NCBI GenBank assembly: GCA_963514095.1
Contig: OY741280.1
Coordinates: 22,934,008 to 22,998,007, forward strand
Source of the DNA: Eutrigla gurnardus
Lineage: Eukaryota > Chordata > Actinopteri > Perciformes > Triglidae
Reading direction: 5' to 3'
DNA: 64,000 nucleotides
This document shows positions 33,701 through 44,747 of the stretch, one piece after another. The translations under genes and the position numbers were made by a program. The first letter of the stretch is position 1. Each line of letters starts with the position of its first letter. The notes under the pieces are model-generated. The model saw nothing but the letters and a program-made list of their open reading frames with translations, searched no databases and had not been told where the DNA came from.

Positions 33701-36700
33701 CAATATCAATAATTATGATATCATATTGGGTAGGGATGGGTAAAAATATCGATTCAGCAATGCATTGCGATTCTGTTCCCCGCAATTCAATATCGATTCA
33801 GGCATTTTCTGAATCGATTCAAGCCCCTGGCCAGTGGGGGCGCTGTGACCGACACCCTCGTGTGATTCGCGCTGTACGGACGGGGGCCGCACTAGACCAA
33901 ACCATTACAATATGGCGACCGGAGCGAGTACAGCGTTCACACCGGCCGCGGAAGCGCCGCGAATAGGCGCGTAGCGGAGCCCGCTTCCTTTCCGCGCCCC
34001 TGTTAAGCAATAGTGTCGTTCACACCAGACACGGAGCGCCGCGAATAGGCGTGGCCGTCCCGCGCCGTGAAGCGATCGTTTCGGCGTCTGCTCTATTTTT
34101 AGCGCGTGCCGCGAGCGAACACGTCAGTTCTGGCAGGAAATCACACAAAGAGACACGAGACAATCCGGTCAATTTTCAAAATAAAATACCACGATTGACA
34201 AATGCGATCATAGTTGTGTATCTCAACTCGCACTGGGAAACAGGAAGAGAAAATACATTTAATAAATGTAAAGAGTAGATAAACAAATATGTGTATTTCA
34301 ACGGTATATCTGCACTACTACTGTCTACTACCATAGCTTCCGTGGCCGGTGTGAACCCGTTACATGCACTGTAGTTCAGTGTTTAAGTAGTGTCCTGTTT
34401 TATCATGCTATGAGTTATACCACGGCTGTTCATAAGGCATGAAACTAAATAAATTATTTGAAAAAATGATCTGGTACTCTTACTTGTGTATTTCTACTTG
34501 ATACTGAATCGATATCGAAGCATTTCAATCAATATCGAATCGAATCGATATTGAATCGAATCGCGACCCAACGAATCGAAATCGAATCGAATCGTGAGAT
34601 TCTAAACAATACCCAGCCCTAATATTGGGTGGGTTGTGGTGGCTGGTTTGGATTATTGGGTGGGTTGCAACCCACCCACCCCCCCCATAAATTACGCCTA
34701 TGTCTGATACCAAACTGAACGTCCTGTAACAGCCGACACCCCATCGATCCAAACTTCATTCAGAAAGCAAGCATTTTAAAAGTTGTCAGCTTGTTGTCTT
34801 GAAGACAGAACTTAAAAATCATGACTTAATCCGTTTTAGTAATCACCATAATTATGTAGTTATTTCGGCATACTTTTGATCTGTTTATTGTAGGGCTGCA
34901 CGATTCTGGAAAAAATGTGAATCACAATTTTTTTGCTTAGAATTGAGATCACGATTCTCTTGCACGATTTTTTTCCACAAAATGTTTATTGCACTGATGA
35001 ACTTTAACAAAACAAAAAAACGTTTGTTGCTTTGGCAGAGGCATAGTAGTAGTTCTATCATTGGAAGATAAGTAATTTTTACAAAAGTAAAAAAAAAAAA
35101 TTTTGACATGCGGCTGATAGTGAATCAGGCGCTATAAAATGAACCGTCAGGCTCAAATACGGCTCGATGGTCCGACTAGACCATAAATCAGATGTAGCGG
35201 GAAAATGATCGATTTCCCACAATTCTGCCTCGACCACTGCCCGCTGCTTATTGTACATGTTCGGGAGCGCAATGTTTGAAAAGTAGTTCCGGGAGGGCAT
35301 CTAGTACCGTTTGTTGTGAGTGTTTATCATCTTACGAAATCCCTCATGTTGTACAGTGTTTCTCAGTTGGCCGCTCTCATTTGCATAAAGTTGAAGTCGA
35401 ATCTACTTAATGCTAATCAGAGGAGCCGGGCTCTACTCACCGCCTCAGGAACGCTCGCGAACGGTCGCGAAAATCTTCTAAACTTGTTGTCGATCTAGGA
35501 TGATTGACAGGCGCTCTCCTTCATACAATCACGCGCACACTTCATGGCTGCACCTGATTGGACGATCGCTTTCACTGCTGTCCTGTCTGCTCCGGAGTTC
35601 ACGCAGACCAACATGGCGGCTCGTTTGGAAACTTTCTCTTATTTTACGAAAATAGTTCACCGAAAGGTGTTTCTGAAAACATTTTAAGCGAGAAATAAGC
35701 TATGCAGTTGCTGAATCTGTCTTTATTTTAGATCGACAACATTCAGTTTAGAAGATTTTCGCGAGCGTTCCCGAGGCGGCGAGTCGAGCCCGGCGCAATG
35801 AATGGGACGCGGGGAAACACCGCTGCCTGTGGACACGTACCATCTTTCCAAACACTAAACTGCAGGCGGCTTCCTCCACTGAATCACGTGTTGTAAAGAC
35901 GCTTTACCATAGGTTGAGGGAGGAGGCAGCGGCAGTGCTGCGTTTGGGGGCGCTTCAAAAAATCTGGAAGGAAATAGGAGCATTTGTGATTTAGCTCGAG
36001 ATATAAAATGCTTCAGAATCGCCGTGTGTAGAAATGAGATCATGTGTATGTGTGAATCGAGATCGCGATTTTTTGTGCAGCCCTAGTTTATTGCTATTAA
36101 ATCATGTAGCTGAAGTGTTGATGTGACAGGTTTTTGACAGGTTTTTAATGAATTTCATTACTCTCCACAGATGTTCAGCAGCTGTTGGTGAGAAAAGAAG
36201 AGGTTCCCTTAGAGCTGCAGGACTGGAGCTCCAGTGTGGACCAGGTGGGCCAGACAGAACCCCCACAAATTAAAGAGGACCCTGAACCCCCACACATCAA
36301 AGAGGACCAGGAGGGCCAGACAGAACCCCCACACATTAAAGATGACCAGGAGTACCCTGAACCCCCACACATTAAAGAGGACCAGGAGGACCCTGAACCC
36401 CCACACATTAAAGATGACCAGGAGGACCCTGAACCCCCACACATTAAGGACGACCAGGAGGACCTCTTGACCAGTCAGCAGGGAGAGAAGCTTCAAGGGT
36501 TGGATGAGGCTGATATTAAGTTCCCATTGACTCTTGTCCCTGTGAAGAGTGAAGAAGATGCTGATGAAGAGAAGCCTCAGTCCTCAGTGCTGCCTTCAGC
36601 TGCAACCAACAGCTCAACTGAACACATGGAAACAGAAGCTGATGAAGAGGACTGTGGAGGACCAGAACCAGTCAGGAACTCACGTTCATATTTACAACCA

Positions 36701-37537
36701 GATACTGATGACAAGACTGGAGACTCTTCTGATCCTGAGACTGATGACAGTGCTGATTGGCAGGAGACCAGAGAACCTCAGTCAACTTTAAAGGCTTTGA
36801 ATAATGATGAAATCCCTGACAGTGATTTTAGATGTTGTTGTACTGAGAAACCATTTACATGCTCTGAGTGTAGGAAAACATTTAGGACCCGTGGAAATCT
36901 GAAAAGACACATGAGAACTCATACAGGAGAAAAACCTTTCAGCTGCTCAGTTTGTAAGAAATATTTTACACAGAGTTCACATTTACAGATCCACATGAGA
37001 ACTCACACAGGAGAGAAACCTTTCAGCTGCTTAGTTTGTAAGAAATGTTTTAGAGAGAGTGGAGATTTAAAGATCCACATGAGAACTCACACAGGAGAAA
37101 AACCTTTCAGCTGCTCAGTTTGTAAGAAATGTTTTAGAGATAGTGGAGATTTAAGGAAACACATGAGAATTCACACAGGAGAAAAACCTTTCAGCTGTTC
37201 ATTTTGTAAGAAATCTTTTGCACAGAGTTCACATTTAAAGGTCCACATGAGATCTCATACAGGAGAGAAACCTTTCAGCTGCTCAGTTTGTAAGAAATGT
37301 TTTAGAGAGAGTGGAGATTTAAAGAAACACATGAGAATTCACACAGGAGAGAAACCTTTCAGCTGCTCAGTTTGTAAGAAATGTTTTACACAGAAAGCAG
37401 CTTTACAGGTCCACATGAGAACTCATACAGGAGAGAAACCTTTCAGCTGCTCAGTTTGTAAGAAATCTTTTGCACGGAGTAAAACTTTGAAGACACACAT
37501 GAAAACTCATACAAGGGAGAAACCTTTCAGCTGCTAA
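26775..37537 (+). CDS. C2H2 zinc-finger protein D, 8 fingers, 9.2-kb intron
   Basis: Exon 1 (26775-26967, donor G|gttagt) and exon 2 (36171-37537, acceptor ctccacag) join in phase 1 into a 519-residue protein. It has the family's N-terminal helical segment, an acidic linker with the longest repeat array of the cluster (six psi-K-x-acidic units: QIKED, HIKED, HIKDD, HIKED, HIKDD, HIKDD), a Ser/Asp-rich stretch and eight C2H2 fingers ending FSC-TAA. The intron is about 0.5 kb in gene B but over 9 kb here, because it took in an ERV remnant, two hAT elements and other repeats. Both exons are open and splice sites are kept, so it may be expressed, but the intron load could lower or alter splicing. 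Confidence 0.85.
27164..28256. repeat. Repeat-rich part of the gene D intron (AT and CA microsatellites, no gene)
   Basis: Family intron sequence stops at 27163. Next come (AT)n at 27187-27225, AT-rich sequence, and (TA)n/(CA)n at 27726-27779. A stretch at 28010-28110 with G- and C-runs around 'CTAGGGGGGTCTGGG' looks like the edge of a further dispersed repeat I cannot name. I see no gene. Confidence 0.7.
28257..28615 (-). repeat. 3' LTR of the ERV remnant
   Basis: It matches 32716-33065 with visible substitutions and small indels. It is preceded on the minus strand by a purine-rich run (AACAGGAGGGAA), the likely polypurine tract. Confidence 0.8.
29439..30176 (-). pseudogene. ERV reverse-transcriptase fragment
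   Basis: The 245-codon frame covers the fingers and palm of a retroviral reverse transcriptase: an N-terminal segment around 'RQYPLKPEAEAGI', 'CNTPLFPVKKA', 'MVQDLQAVNRAV', 'FSVIDLANAFFSIPV', and the catalytic YVDD (about 29640-29653). The motif spacing resembles class I (gamma/epsilon-like) fish retroviruses, by motif reading only. It lacks the thumb, RNase H and integrase, and its C-terminal residues are unrelated, so it is a dead fragment. Confidence 0.8.
30222..31440. repeat. Interior repeats within the ERV, including a hAT-like end
   Basis: At 30223 the motif TAGGGGTGTGACGATACA, a terminus common in fish hAT MITEs, starts a stretch of ACGAGACGAG repeats. I cannot find its partner terminus, so it is truncated. 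From about 30365 to 31440 I see AT-rich sequence without a convincing gene. Confidence 0.5.
31446..31997 (-). pseudogene. ERV Gag-like N-terminal fragment with MGNSHS start
   Basis: The minus-strand frame begins MGNSHSC, a good N-myristoylation signal like retroviral matrix proteins. It then has an extremely Lys/Glu-rich predicted coiled coil (KQEKQEEEVRKKKLEQEKQ). Its place after the primer-binding site and leader and before the RT fragment fits Gag. No capsid or nucleocapsid domain follows and the last third looks like unrelated sequence. A host coiled-coil origin cannot be excluded. Confidence 0.5.
32134..32465. repeat. Five-copy tandem repeat in the ERV leader
   Basis: Copies of about 62-75 bp share 'ACGGTGCTTTT' and 'CCCACGGACTTTAAACC'. 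Two variants alternate (copies 1+2, then 3, then 4+5), pointing to duplication of a dimer. The array lies between the primer-binding site and the Gag-like start. Confidence 0.8.
32697..32713 (-). other. ERV primer-binding site, tRNA-Lys-like
   Basis: On the minus strand TGGCGCCCAACATGGGG follows the LTR end TAACA after two bases. It resembles the primer site complementary to the 3' end of tRNA-Lys (UUU/CUU class) with about one mismatch; the exact isoacceptor is inferred. Confidence 0.72.
32716..33065 (-). repeat. 5' LTR of the ERV remnant
   Basis: It begins TGTTAAAAG beside the primer-binding site. Its outer end at 33065 stops short of the TAACA seen in the other LTR, so its outer edge is lost or mutated. 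Confidence 0.8.
33066..33722. other. Unassigned intronic sequence between ERV and hAT element
   Basis: A mixed stretch with a GC-rich part (33240-33370). I recognise no gene and no clear element ends. Confidence 0.5.
33731..34621. mobile_element. 891-bp non-autonomous hAT element in the intron of gene D
   Basis: Ends TAGGGATGGGTA and TACCCAGCCCTA form imperfect inverted repeats. The 8-bp target duplication ATATTGGG (33723-33730, 34622-34629) is exact, as for hAT. Subterminal 'ATCGATTC' repeats are numerous. Inside, GTTCACACCGGCCGCGGAAGC near 33931 and its near-complement near 34340 form a second inverted pair, so a further foldback element is nested here. No transposase. Confidence 0.88.
34891..36085. 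mobile_element. 1195-bp non-autonomous hAT element with internal foldback
   Basis: Ends TAGGGCTGCACGATT and its imperfect complement, with 8-bp target duplication GTTTATTG on both sides (34883-34890, 36086-36093). Removing it restores the family intron. The interior holds long inverted arms (about 35425-35500 and 35730-35800) around 'AGAAGATTTTCGCGA'. Confidence 0.9.
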
Positions 37538-38185
37538 GTTTGTGAGACGTCTTTTACAGACAGTCGATGTTACAGTCGTTATTTAAAGAGCTTGATCAGC
37601 TGTTTTGTTGTTCCTTTTATACGCTAATGTTGGGTAAAGGAATGTGTCTTACTTCCTGTGTTCCGCTCAACAAGTTAAGTTTGTAACAGTTTGTCACAAA
37701 AGGTTTGCCTGGTGTCATCAGGTCATGTGGTCTTTCAGGTTTAAATATTCAGTATGTATAATAAAGAAGAGGGTCTGTTTGAGCAACAGGACTGGAGGTG
37801 TGAGAAACTTTTAGTTCTGTCGTTTGCGATGCAAAATTCACCCCTTTATGTCTTTTGTCCAAAAACACAAGAGTGTTAGACGGAGCAGCAGAAACAGGTG
37901 AAGCTGCAGGGATGTTTGTTGGGTTAATTTCCCCCCAGCTGGATTGAAGTACTGGGAGTTTGGTGCAAAACTGATCAAGCTTGAAACTGTAAGTAAGACT
38001 GTAGAACTAATCAGCTGAGATGAAGCCACACAACCAGTTTAACCATTTAAATGTCTTTGTTCTGATTTCCTTGGCACTATTCTATTTCAATATTATATGT
38101 ATATTGATTACTGTTTGGTATTATCTAAAAGTAGCTTATAAAATATGACTTACAGCATTTGTTGTTTTTAAAATGTGATTTATAT
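37538..38185 (+). other. 3' UTR of zinc-finger gene D
   Basis: It follows the gene E 3' UTR closely up to about 38185, then switches to CEACAM-like intron sequence. The AATAAATAAA signal that E uses (42845-42854) is lost at this junction. An earlier AATAAA lies near 37761. Confidence 0.7.
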
Positions 38186-38366
38186 GTGCTTTGACTGCAG
38201 ATCAAGCAGTGATTTGCTATTATTTATATATTTGTCTGATATAATTATAATTGTTTTTCATTATTTCCTGTTCTTGCTGCGTGTGCATGAAAGGTGGTTC
38301 TCTGGGTGTAGCCTGATTGAATTAATGCGAAAATACTGATATATATCTGAACGTCATTACACAGCA
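38186..38366 (+). pseudogene. Remnant of CEACAM-like intron 1
   Basis: This matches 25295-25480 and 44810-44990 (TGTGCTTTGA...GCAGATC, then TTCTTGCTGCGTGTGCATG). No exon sequence remains. It marks the same duplication border as at 25231-25474, between units D and E. Confidence 0.8.
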
Positions 38367-38379
38367 ACTTATCCTTGAA

Positions 38380-40535
38380 TGTTGTTTTTATCCATGTTTG
38401 TTATGAATATTATCTTGCTGCACATCACCTCTTTTCTGTACCACACATGTTCTAATATCACATCCATGTTCTGGACCTCCTAAGCTTCCGTAGCCTCTCC
38501 TGCCCCTCACACTGCCTTTTTGCTTTGCTGAAGGCAAGTTGTGTTGACAAATTCCTTCTCACTTCCCATTTTTGCGTCTCCTCGCTCAGCCAGCTTGTGA
38601 CCTGGGAATTGATCTCAGTGCTTCATCTTGAAGGACAAAATGATTTTCCAAAATATAACACGCAGAGTCATGGGCGTAGCGGACGCGGGGTACGCGGGGT
38701 ACATGTCCCCCGCACTTCCCGTATCTGTGCCCTCTGTCCACCACACTTTTTACAGCCATTACAACCCTTGAATTCCTTTTTAACACGTGGAAATGCGTTT
38801 TTCCGAGCCGCCTTCGAACGCACCATGAGCAGGCTGAGCCAGGTGGCAAACACCACTGTCGTGTTGATTTCAATCACACAGACATTGATTCAGATCTTGT
38901 TCACCATGTTCCGCAAACCAGCAGCCAAGAGGCAAAAAACCTTACTGTTTTTCCAAACAAACCATGTAAGTTGAGTATTTCTGTTGCATGTAGATAATGT
39001 TTAGCTCAATGATGTCTGATTAATACATGTCAATATAGGCTTATCAAGTTAAGCTAGTTAACAATTGTTAACTGTTAGCTATGTTGAATCGCTTGCTAGG
39101 TGCGGTGGTAGTAACTAGTTACATTTACTCCTTTACATTTACTTGAGTAACTTTTTGGATACATTGTACTCTTGAGAGTTGTTTTACTGCAAAATACGTT
39201 TTACTTTTACCTGAGCAATATTATTCTAAAGTATCAATACTTTTACTTGACTACAATTTTTGGCTACTCTACCACCTAGAAATATATCCACTCCTCCTTC
39301 ATTTCTGCACAGAAATTGTGCTCACTGTTGTTTTTGATTTATTTTTTTAATCTTTATATAATAAAAAAAAGAGCAGCGTCAGGGAGGAGAAAGTGGACCA
39401 GAGGCCAGCAAGGATGATCATGCAGGGTCACAGGTGAGAAGAGAATATAACTAGCTGAGAAAAAATATAGATAGCATGAAAGTGACTTTGCGATTAATTT
39501 CCACAGCTATGTCACCACAGCTATGTCACCACTACTATTCTTAATTCTATTTATAAATTTTGCTTCGCACATTTATTATCTGGCTACTTACCCTGTCGAT
39601 GTTAGAGAGTCATTCTGTGTCGACTCGGCTTTAGATTTTAGATTTTGATAGTATATAATTCTAAAGAACTAAAGTCGGTCCCCTGGTGTTGTGCTGTTTG
39701 TAATTATGTGGTTCTTTAGCCACTAAGGAGAGGTGCAATTGAATGCGAGAGGATGATAAATAAAGACCTCAGAACAATTTGTCCCCCTCACTTCTGAAAT
39801 GATGGCTACGCCCCTGCGCAGAGTGAAGATGGAGGAGCTATAAGCCAGGAAACACCAGCATATCCTGGTAATGCCAGGCATTCTGCCTTTCTCATAATTT
39901 CCCAGTTTGTACATCCTCAATTCCTTCAAAGAATGATAATGTGTCAATAAATAACCATTGAAAGTAAATGCTGTAAAATAGTTCCTTGAGTGGTCTCTTT
40001 CCATACCATACCCACATTTGTTACATATAATAATATATTTCATAAGCTTGAAGGCTTTTTTTGCAGGTTACCCAGAAGTAAGTGTTATCGAATACTACTT
40101 CAGTGTTTTATAATAACAAATATTATTGGAAAATGTATTTTTATTATTATTTTATCACATAATGTAAGTAAACATCCTGGTCCACACTCCAGAACACCTG
40201 GTGGCGGTAATGCGACGATTCGTTGTTTGCTTCCCGCTAATAATCCCGATGACGAAGTTCCAGAGGACCCGGATGTATTTGTCTTTTAGCAACATGGCGC
40301 CCGGCGTTATTAGAACCAGCAGCGCGTCTTCGTGGTGTTGAGAAAGTGTCTGTTAGCTTCACCAGTACTGATCCATCAGAGTCTCTGTGTGTCTGGATAA
40401 ACCCGTCTGGATGGACTTTATACTCTTCACCTTTTATTCTGAAGGTTTGACCTTTTGACTCATCTCCCGGTAGCATACGAAGCTAGTTAGCTTAGCATGC
40501 TAGCTGGAGACGGTTTAACGGAGTTTGTGGAGAAA
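38380..40535 (+). repeat. Upstream block and promoter region of zinc-finger unit E
   Basis: A fourth copy of the block at 10936-12638, interrupted by a hAT element (38669-39816) and shortened near 39965. The YY1-like site is at 40292-40301. An antisense 79-codon frame (40237-40476) is open only in this copy and is not called a gene. Confidence 0.72.
38669..39816. mobile_element. 1148-bp non-autonomous hAT element upstream of gene E
   Basis: Ends CATGGGCGTAGC and GCTACGCCCCTG are inverted repeats of the CAGGGGCGTAGC type. The 8-bp target duplication CGCAGAGT (38661-38668 and 39817-39824) is exact, and copies B, C and D show the empty site. A short frame at 38525-38974 runs across the border and is not a gene. 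Confidence 0.9.
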
Positions 40536-42212
40536 ATGAGTAAAGTCCAAATGCTGAGAGCGTTGGTGGAGCAGCGACTAGCTGCGGCTGCTGAAGAGAT
40601 ATTTGGGCTGTTTGAAGGAACGATAGCAGAGTACGAGGAGGAACTTTCTCGTTCTAAAGAGGAGAACGAGCGACAGCGGAGACTCTTAGACGCTGTTTTC
40701 CTCCCGGAAGTCCGGATTCACAGAGCAGGTTCGTTCATCAACACATGCGGGTTTCTCAGCGTCTACATGACGTCAAGTGTTTCAACATTAAATGGTTTGT
40801 GACGCATTTAAACGTAAATAAAAAGCTTGAATCCAGAGACGTATTCGTCTTCTTCACCTGAACATGTCGGCATACAGTTTGAACTCAAATCGACGTCCAT
40901 TGTGTTCGACTAACCGACCTAAACCGACTAGCATGCAAACGGCTATTTGGGTCACAGGGCGACCAGAAAGGATGTCTGATACCAAACTGAATGTCCTGTA
41001 ACAGCCGACACCCCATCGATCCAAACTTCATTCATAAAACAAGCATTTTAAAAGTTGTCAGCTTGTTGTCTTGAAGACAGAACTTAAAAATCATGACTTA
41101 ATCCGTTTTACTAATCACCATAATTATGTAGTTATTTCGGCATACTTTTGATTTGTTTATTGCTATTAAATCATGTAGCTGAAGTGTTGAAATGATGATA
41201 TGACAGGTTTTTAAGACATGTATGAATTTCATTACTCTCCACAGATGTTCAACAGCTGTTGGTGAGAAAAGAAGAGGTTCCCTTAGAGCAGCAGGACTGG
41301 AGCTCCAGTGTGGACCAGGTGGGCCAGACAGAACCCCCACACATTAAAGAGGACCCTGAAACCCCCCACATTAAAGAGGACCAAGAGGATATCTTGACCA
41401 GTCAGCAGGGAGAGCAGCTTAATGGACTGGAGGAGGCTGATATTAAGTTCCCATTGACTCTTGTCCCTGTGAAGAGTGAAGAAGATGATGATGAAGAGAA
41501 GCCTCAGTCCTCAGGGCTGCCTTCAGCTGCAGCCAACAGCTCAACTGAACACATGGAAACAGAAGATGATGAAGAGGACTGTGGAGGACCAGAACCAGCC
41601 AAGAACTCACGTTCATATTTACAACCAGATACTGATGACAAGACTGGAGACTCTTCTGATCCTGAGACTGATGACAGTGCTGATTGGCAGGAGACCAGAG
41701 AACCTCAGTCAACTTTAAAGGCTTTGAATAATGATGAAATCCCTGACAATGATTTTAGATGTAGTTCTACTGAGAATCCATTTACATGCTCTGAGTGTAG
41801 GAAAACATTTAGGACCAATCGAAATCTGAAAAGACACATGAGAATTCATACAGGAGAAAAACCTTCCAGCTGCTCAGTTTGTAAGAAATCTTTTACAGAT
41901 AGTGGACATTTAAAGAAACACATGAGAATTCACGCAGGAGAAAAACCTTTCAGCTGCTCAGTTTGTAAGAAATGTTTTAAAAGGAGTGGAGCTTTAAAGA
42001 CACACATGAGAATTCACACAAGAGAAAGACCTTTCAGCTGCTCAGTTTGTAACAATTGCTTTTCACGGAGTGATCATTTACAGGTCCACATGAGAGCGCA
42101 CACAGGAGAGAAACCTTTTAGCTGCTCAGTTTGTAAGAAATCTTTTGCACGGAGTGAAACTTTAAAGAAACACATGAGAACTCATACAGGAGATAAACCT
42201 TTCAGCTTCTAA
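40536..42212 (+). CDS. C2H2 zinc-finger protein E, 5 fingers
   Basis: Exon 1 40536-40728 and exon 2 41245-42212 join in phase 1 to 386 residues. The N-terminal 64 residues match copies B and D. The linker has only two psi-K-x-acidic repeat units (HIKED twice) plus VKSEE. Five C2H2 fingers follow; finger 2 starts SSCSVC, and the protein ends FSF instead of FSC. Intron 1 (about 0.5 kb) holds the conserved CRE octamer at 40768-40775. It is the last zinc-finger gene before the CEACAM-like gene. It should be a nuclear DNA-binding protein; the short array implies a shorter target site than B or D. Confidence 0.9.
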
Positions 42213-43150
42213 GTTTGTGAGACGTCTTTTACAGACAGTCGATGTTACACTTAAAGAGCTTGAGCAGCTGTTTAGTTGTTCCTTTTATACGCTAATGTTG
42301 GGTAAAGGAATGTGTCTTACTTCCTGTGTTCAACGAGTTAAGTTTGTAACAGTTTGTCACAAAAGGTTTGCCTGGTGTCATCAGGTCATGTGGTCTTTTA
42401 GGTTTAAATATTCACTATGTATAATAAAGAAGAGGGTCTGTTTGAGCAACAGGAATTGAGGTGTGAGAAACTTTTTGTTCTATCGTTTGCGATGCAAAAT
42501 TCACCCTGATATGTCTTTTGGCCAAAAACACAAGAGTGTTAGACGGAGCAGCAGAAACAGGTGAAGCTGCAGGGATGTTTGTTGGGTTAATTTTTCCCCC
42601 GCAGGATTGAAGTACTGGGAGTTTGGTGCAAAACTGATCAAGGTTAAAACTGTAAGTAAGACTCTAGAACTAATCAGCTGAGATGAAGCCACACAACCAA
42701 TTTAACCAATTAAATGTCTTTGTTCTGATTTCTTTGGCACTATTCTATTTTGATATTACATGTATATGGATTACTGTTTGGTATTATCTAAAAGCTGCTT
42801 ATAAAATATGATGCACAGCATTTGTTGTTTTTTGAAATGTGATTAATAAATAAAATGGCTTGACTTGGCTCTCGGACATCATTTCTTTTAGGTTAACAGA
42901 CTTGAGAAACAGTTGATTCTTGAGTTGCTCATGCTGTATTTGGTTCAGCTTGCCAGCATTTCTATGTAACCGGTTTGATTTGGGCTGCTCCAGCTCCACA
43001 CCAGCGACCACAGCCACATCTGTTCCTCGGGGGCCCGGAGTGGGCGGCGTTGAATCTTGTCTAAAACTGCTAGCGAAAGGTAAGCGTAAATATCGTAATA
43101 TTGTTTTAATGTTGGTGGTAATTTTTTGCTAATTGGTGCTCACTATTTCT
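42213..43150 (+). other. 3' UTR of gene E and unique flank
   Basis: The poly(A) signal AATAAATAAA is at 42845-42854. Beyond it, 42870-43150 is unique in this window and without a convincing gene. Confidence 0.65.
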
Positions 43151-43650
43151 AATATAGTGTCACTTCTCCACAAGTAATACATGTAGAGTTTATTCAATCT
43201 TAATCCTCGATGACCAACTATCCTGCACCCCCAACATCACTGCTGTGGCCCGATCCTGCAGATTTGCCCTCTACAATATCCGCAGGATCCGGACTTTCCT
43301 CACAAAGGATGCAACTTAACTCCTGGTCCAAGCACTGGTCATCTCCCGCCTTGACTACTGCAACTCTCTCCTGGCTGGACTCCCGGCCTCTGCGATTAAA
43401 CCATTGCAGCGTATCCAGAACGCTGCAGCACGCCTTATCTTCAATCTACCCAAACTCTCCCATGTGACCCCCCTCCTCCGTGACCTCCACTGGCTCCCTG
43501 TTGCAGCACGCATCCAATTCAAGACGATGACACTGGCCTTCAGGGCCATCAATGGAACGGCACCCATCTACCTTCAAACACTGGTCAAACCACACGACCC
43601 GACGCGAGCACTCCGCTCCTCTACTTCAGCTGGCCGGCTGGTACCACCAT
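43151..43650 (+). mobile_element. LINE fragment (CR1/L2-like ORF2 C-terminus), copy 2
   Basis: The frame at 43404-43640 reads MQRIQNAAARLIFNLPKL and LHWLPVAARIQFK, matching 24747-25230. It is 5'-truncated. This copy keeps the sequence between the LINE and the CEACAM-like exon 1 that copy 1 has lost. Confidence 0.8.
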
Positions 43651-43905
43651 CGCTGAAATCAAACAAATGTCACTCAGCAAAGTCCAGACTCTTCTCTGTT
43701 CTGGCGAAAAATAATCAGCTCAATAGAATAATTATAAATAACATTAATTATGTTTATTCGTTCATGAATTCAAAATATTTTTATTTAAATGAAGAAGCCA
43801 GATCTCACCACAAGGCTCTGCTTAAAATATCTCAACAGTATGTTTAAGGTTGTACAAATACTCTCATTCCCAAAGCACAAACAATTAAATTACTTCTCCA
43901 GAGGT

Positions 43906-43920
43906 CCACCAGGTGGCAGC
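43906..43920 (+). promoter_or_regulatory. CTCF-like site between the zinc-finger array and the CEACAM-like gene
   Basis: CCACCAGGTGGCAGC fits the vertebrate CTCF core CCASYAGRKGGCRS at every position. It is about 0.8 kb upstream of the CEACAM-like ATG. Occupancy is inferred only. Confidence 0.5.
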
Positions 43921-44747
43921 AGTGCCTCACTGAATTATGAGTAGAAAGCGGACGATTAAACTTCCAGTTTTTCGAGCAGATTTTTGTATAATTTATCAGT
44001 TTCTGCAAAATGAAAAATCCAAAAGAAGGAGAAGAGCTCAATAACAGACTCGGCAAAACCATCAGATCCCGTAAATCATAATTATTTGTGCATCATTAAT
44101 GCCATAGTCTGAAAAAAAGTCAAAGTAGCTATAATATACAAGTAATCATATCATTTTTAAAGAGTGTAAGAATGGGTTTATTAATGTGGAAAAACTCATT
44201 AAAGCTACTCACTAGCTTAAAAAATAAATGTATATTCTTCAGATATCTTGTACTTTACGTGAATATTTTATTTTGCTGACAATTTTTTTTACTTTTCCTC
44301 CCGAAATTTTAAAATAAATGTATGTACTTTTTCTGAATAATATGACGTGAGATTCAGTAAGCTTAGCAAAAAGCTATTTCAGCGTGTCCTCTCAGACTTG
44401 ACTAAGTTAGTTGAATGTAATTATCTGTACTTGTACATGAGTGCAGAATGTCTGTACTTTTTATTAATAGACACAATAAGACTTGATATTTTTTGCAGTG
44501 TGGTCATACACATTTGTTTAAATAGCATTAACCACAGGAATGCAAATCATTCATTGAAAAAAACGAAAAGGGGAAAAAAAGAAAAAACAAGGTCACACAC
44601 GAAAACACGACATCATGCATACCGATGACGTGTGTGCGCGTGCGCGGGTGTGTTCACCTTTTCTGGGTGTGTCCCTCTGAAAAGCTGCAGGTACTACAGC
44701 CGCATTCTCGTCTCCCGTCTCTGCTGGAAAGACTTGAACCGTCCGGG
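43921..44747 (+). other. Upstream region of the CEACAM-like gene
   Basis: AT-rich sequence with a short GC-rich patch 'TGTGCGCGTGCGCGGG' (about 44630-44650), a possible NRF1-like promoter element about 100 bases before the ATG. No TATA box identified and no other gene seen. Confidence 0.4.

Noticed and set aside
38525..38974. 149-codon frame upstream of gene E
   Set aside because: It crosses the left border of a hAT element and is absent from paralogous blocks.
40237..40476. 79-codon antisense frame over the promoter of gene E (FRIKGEEYKVHPDGF)
   Set aside because: Open from an ATG only in copy E thanks to a one-base difference; in B, C and D the ATG frame stops early. Probably chance.
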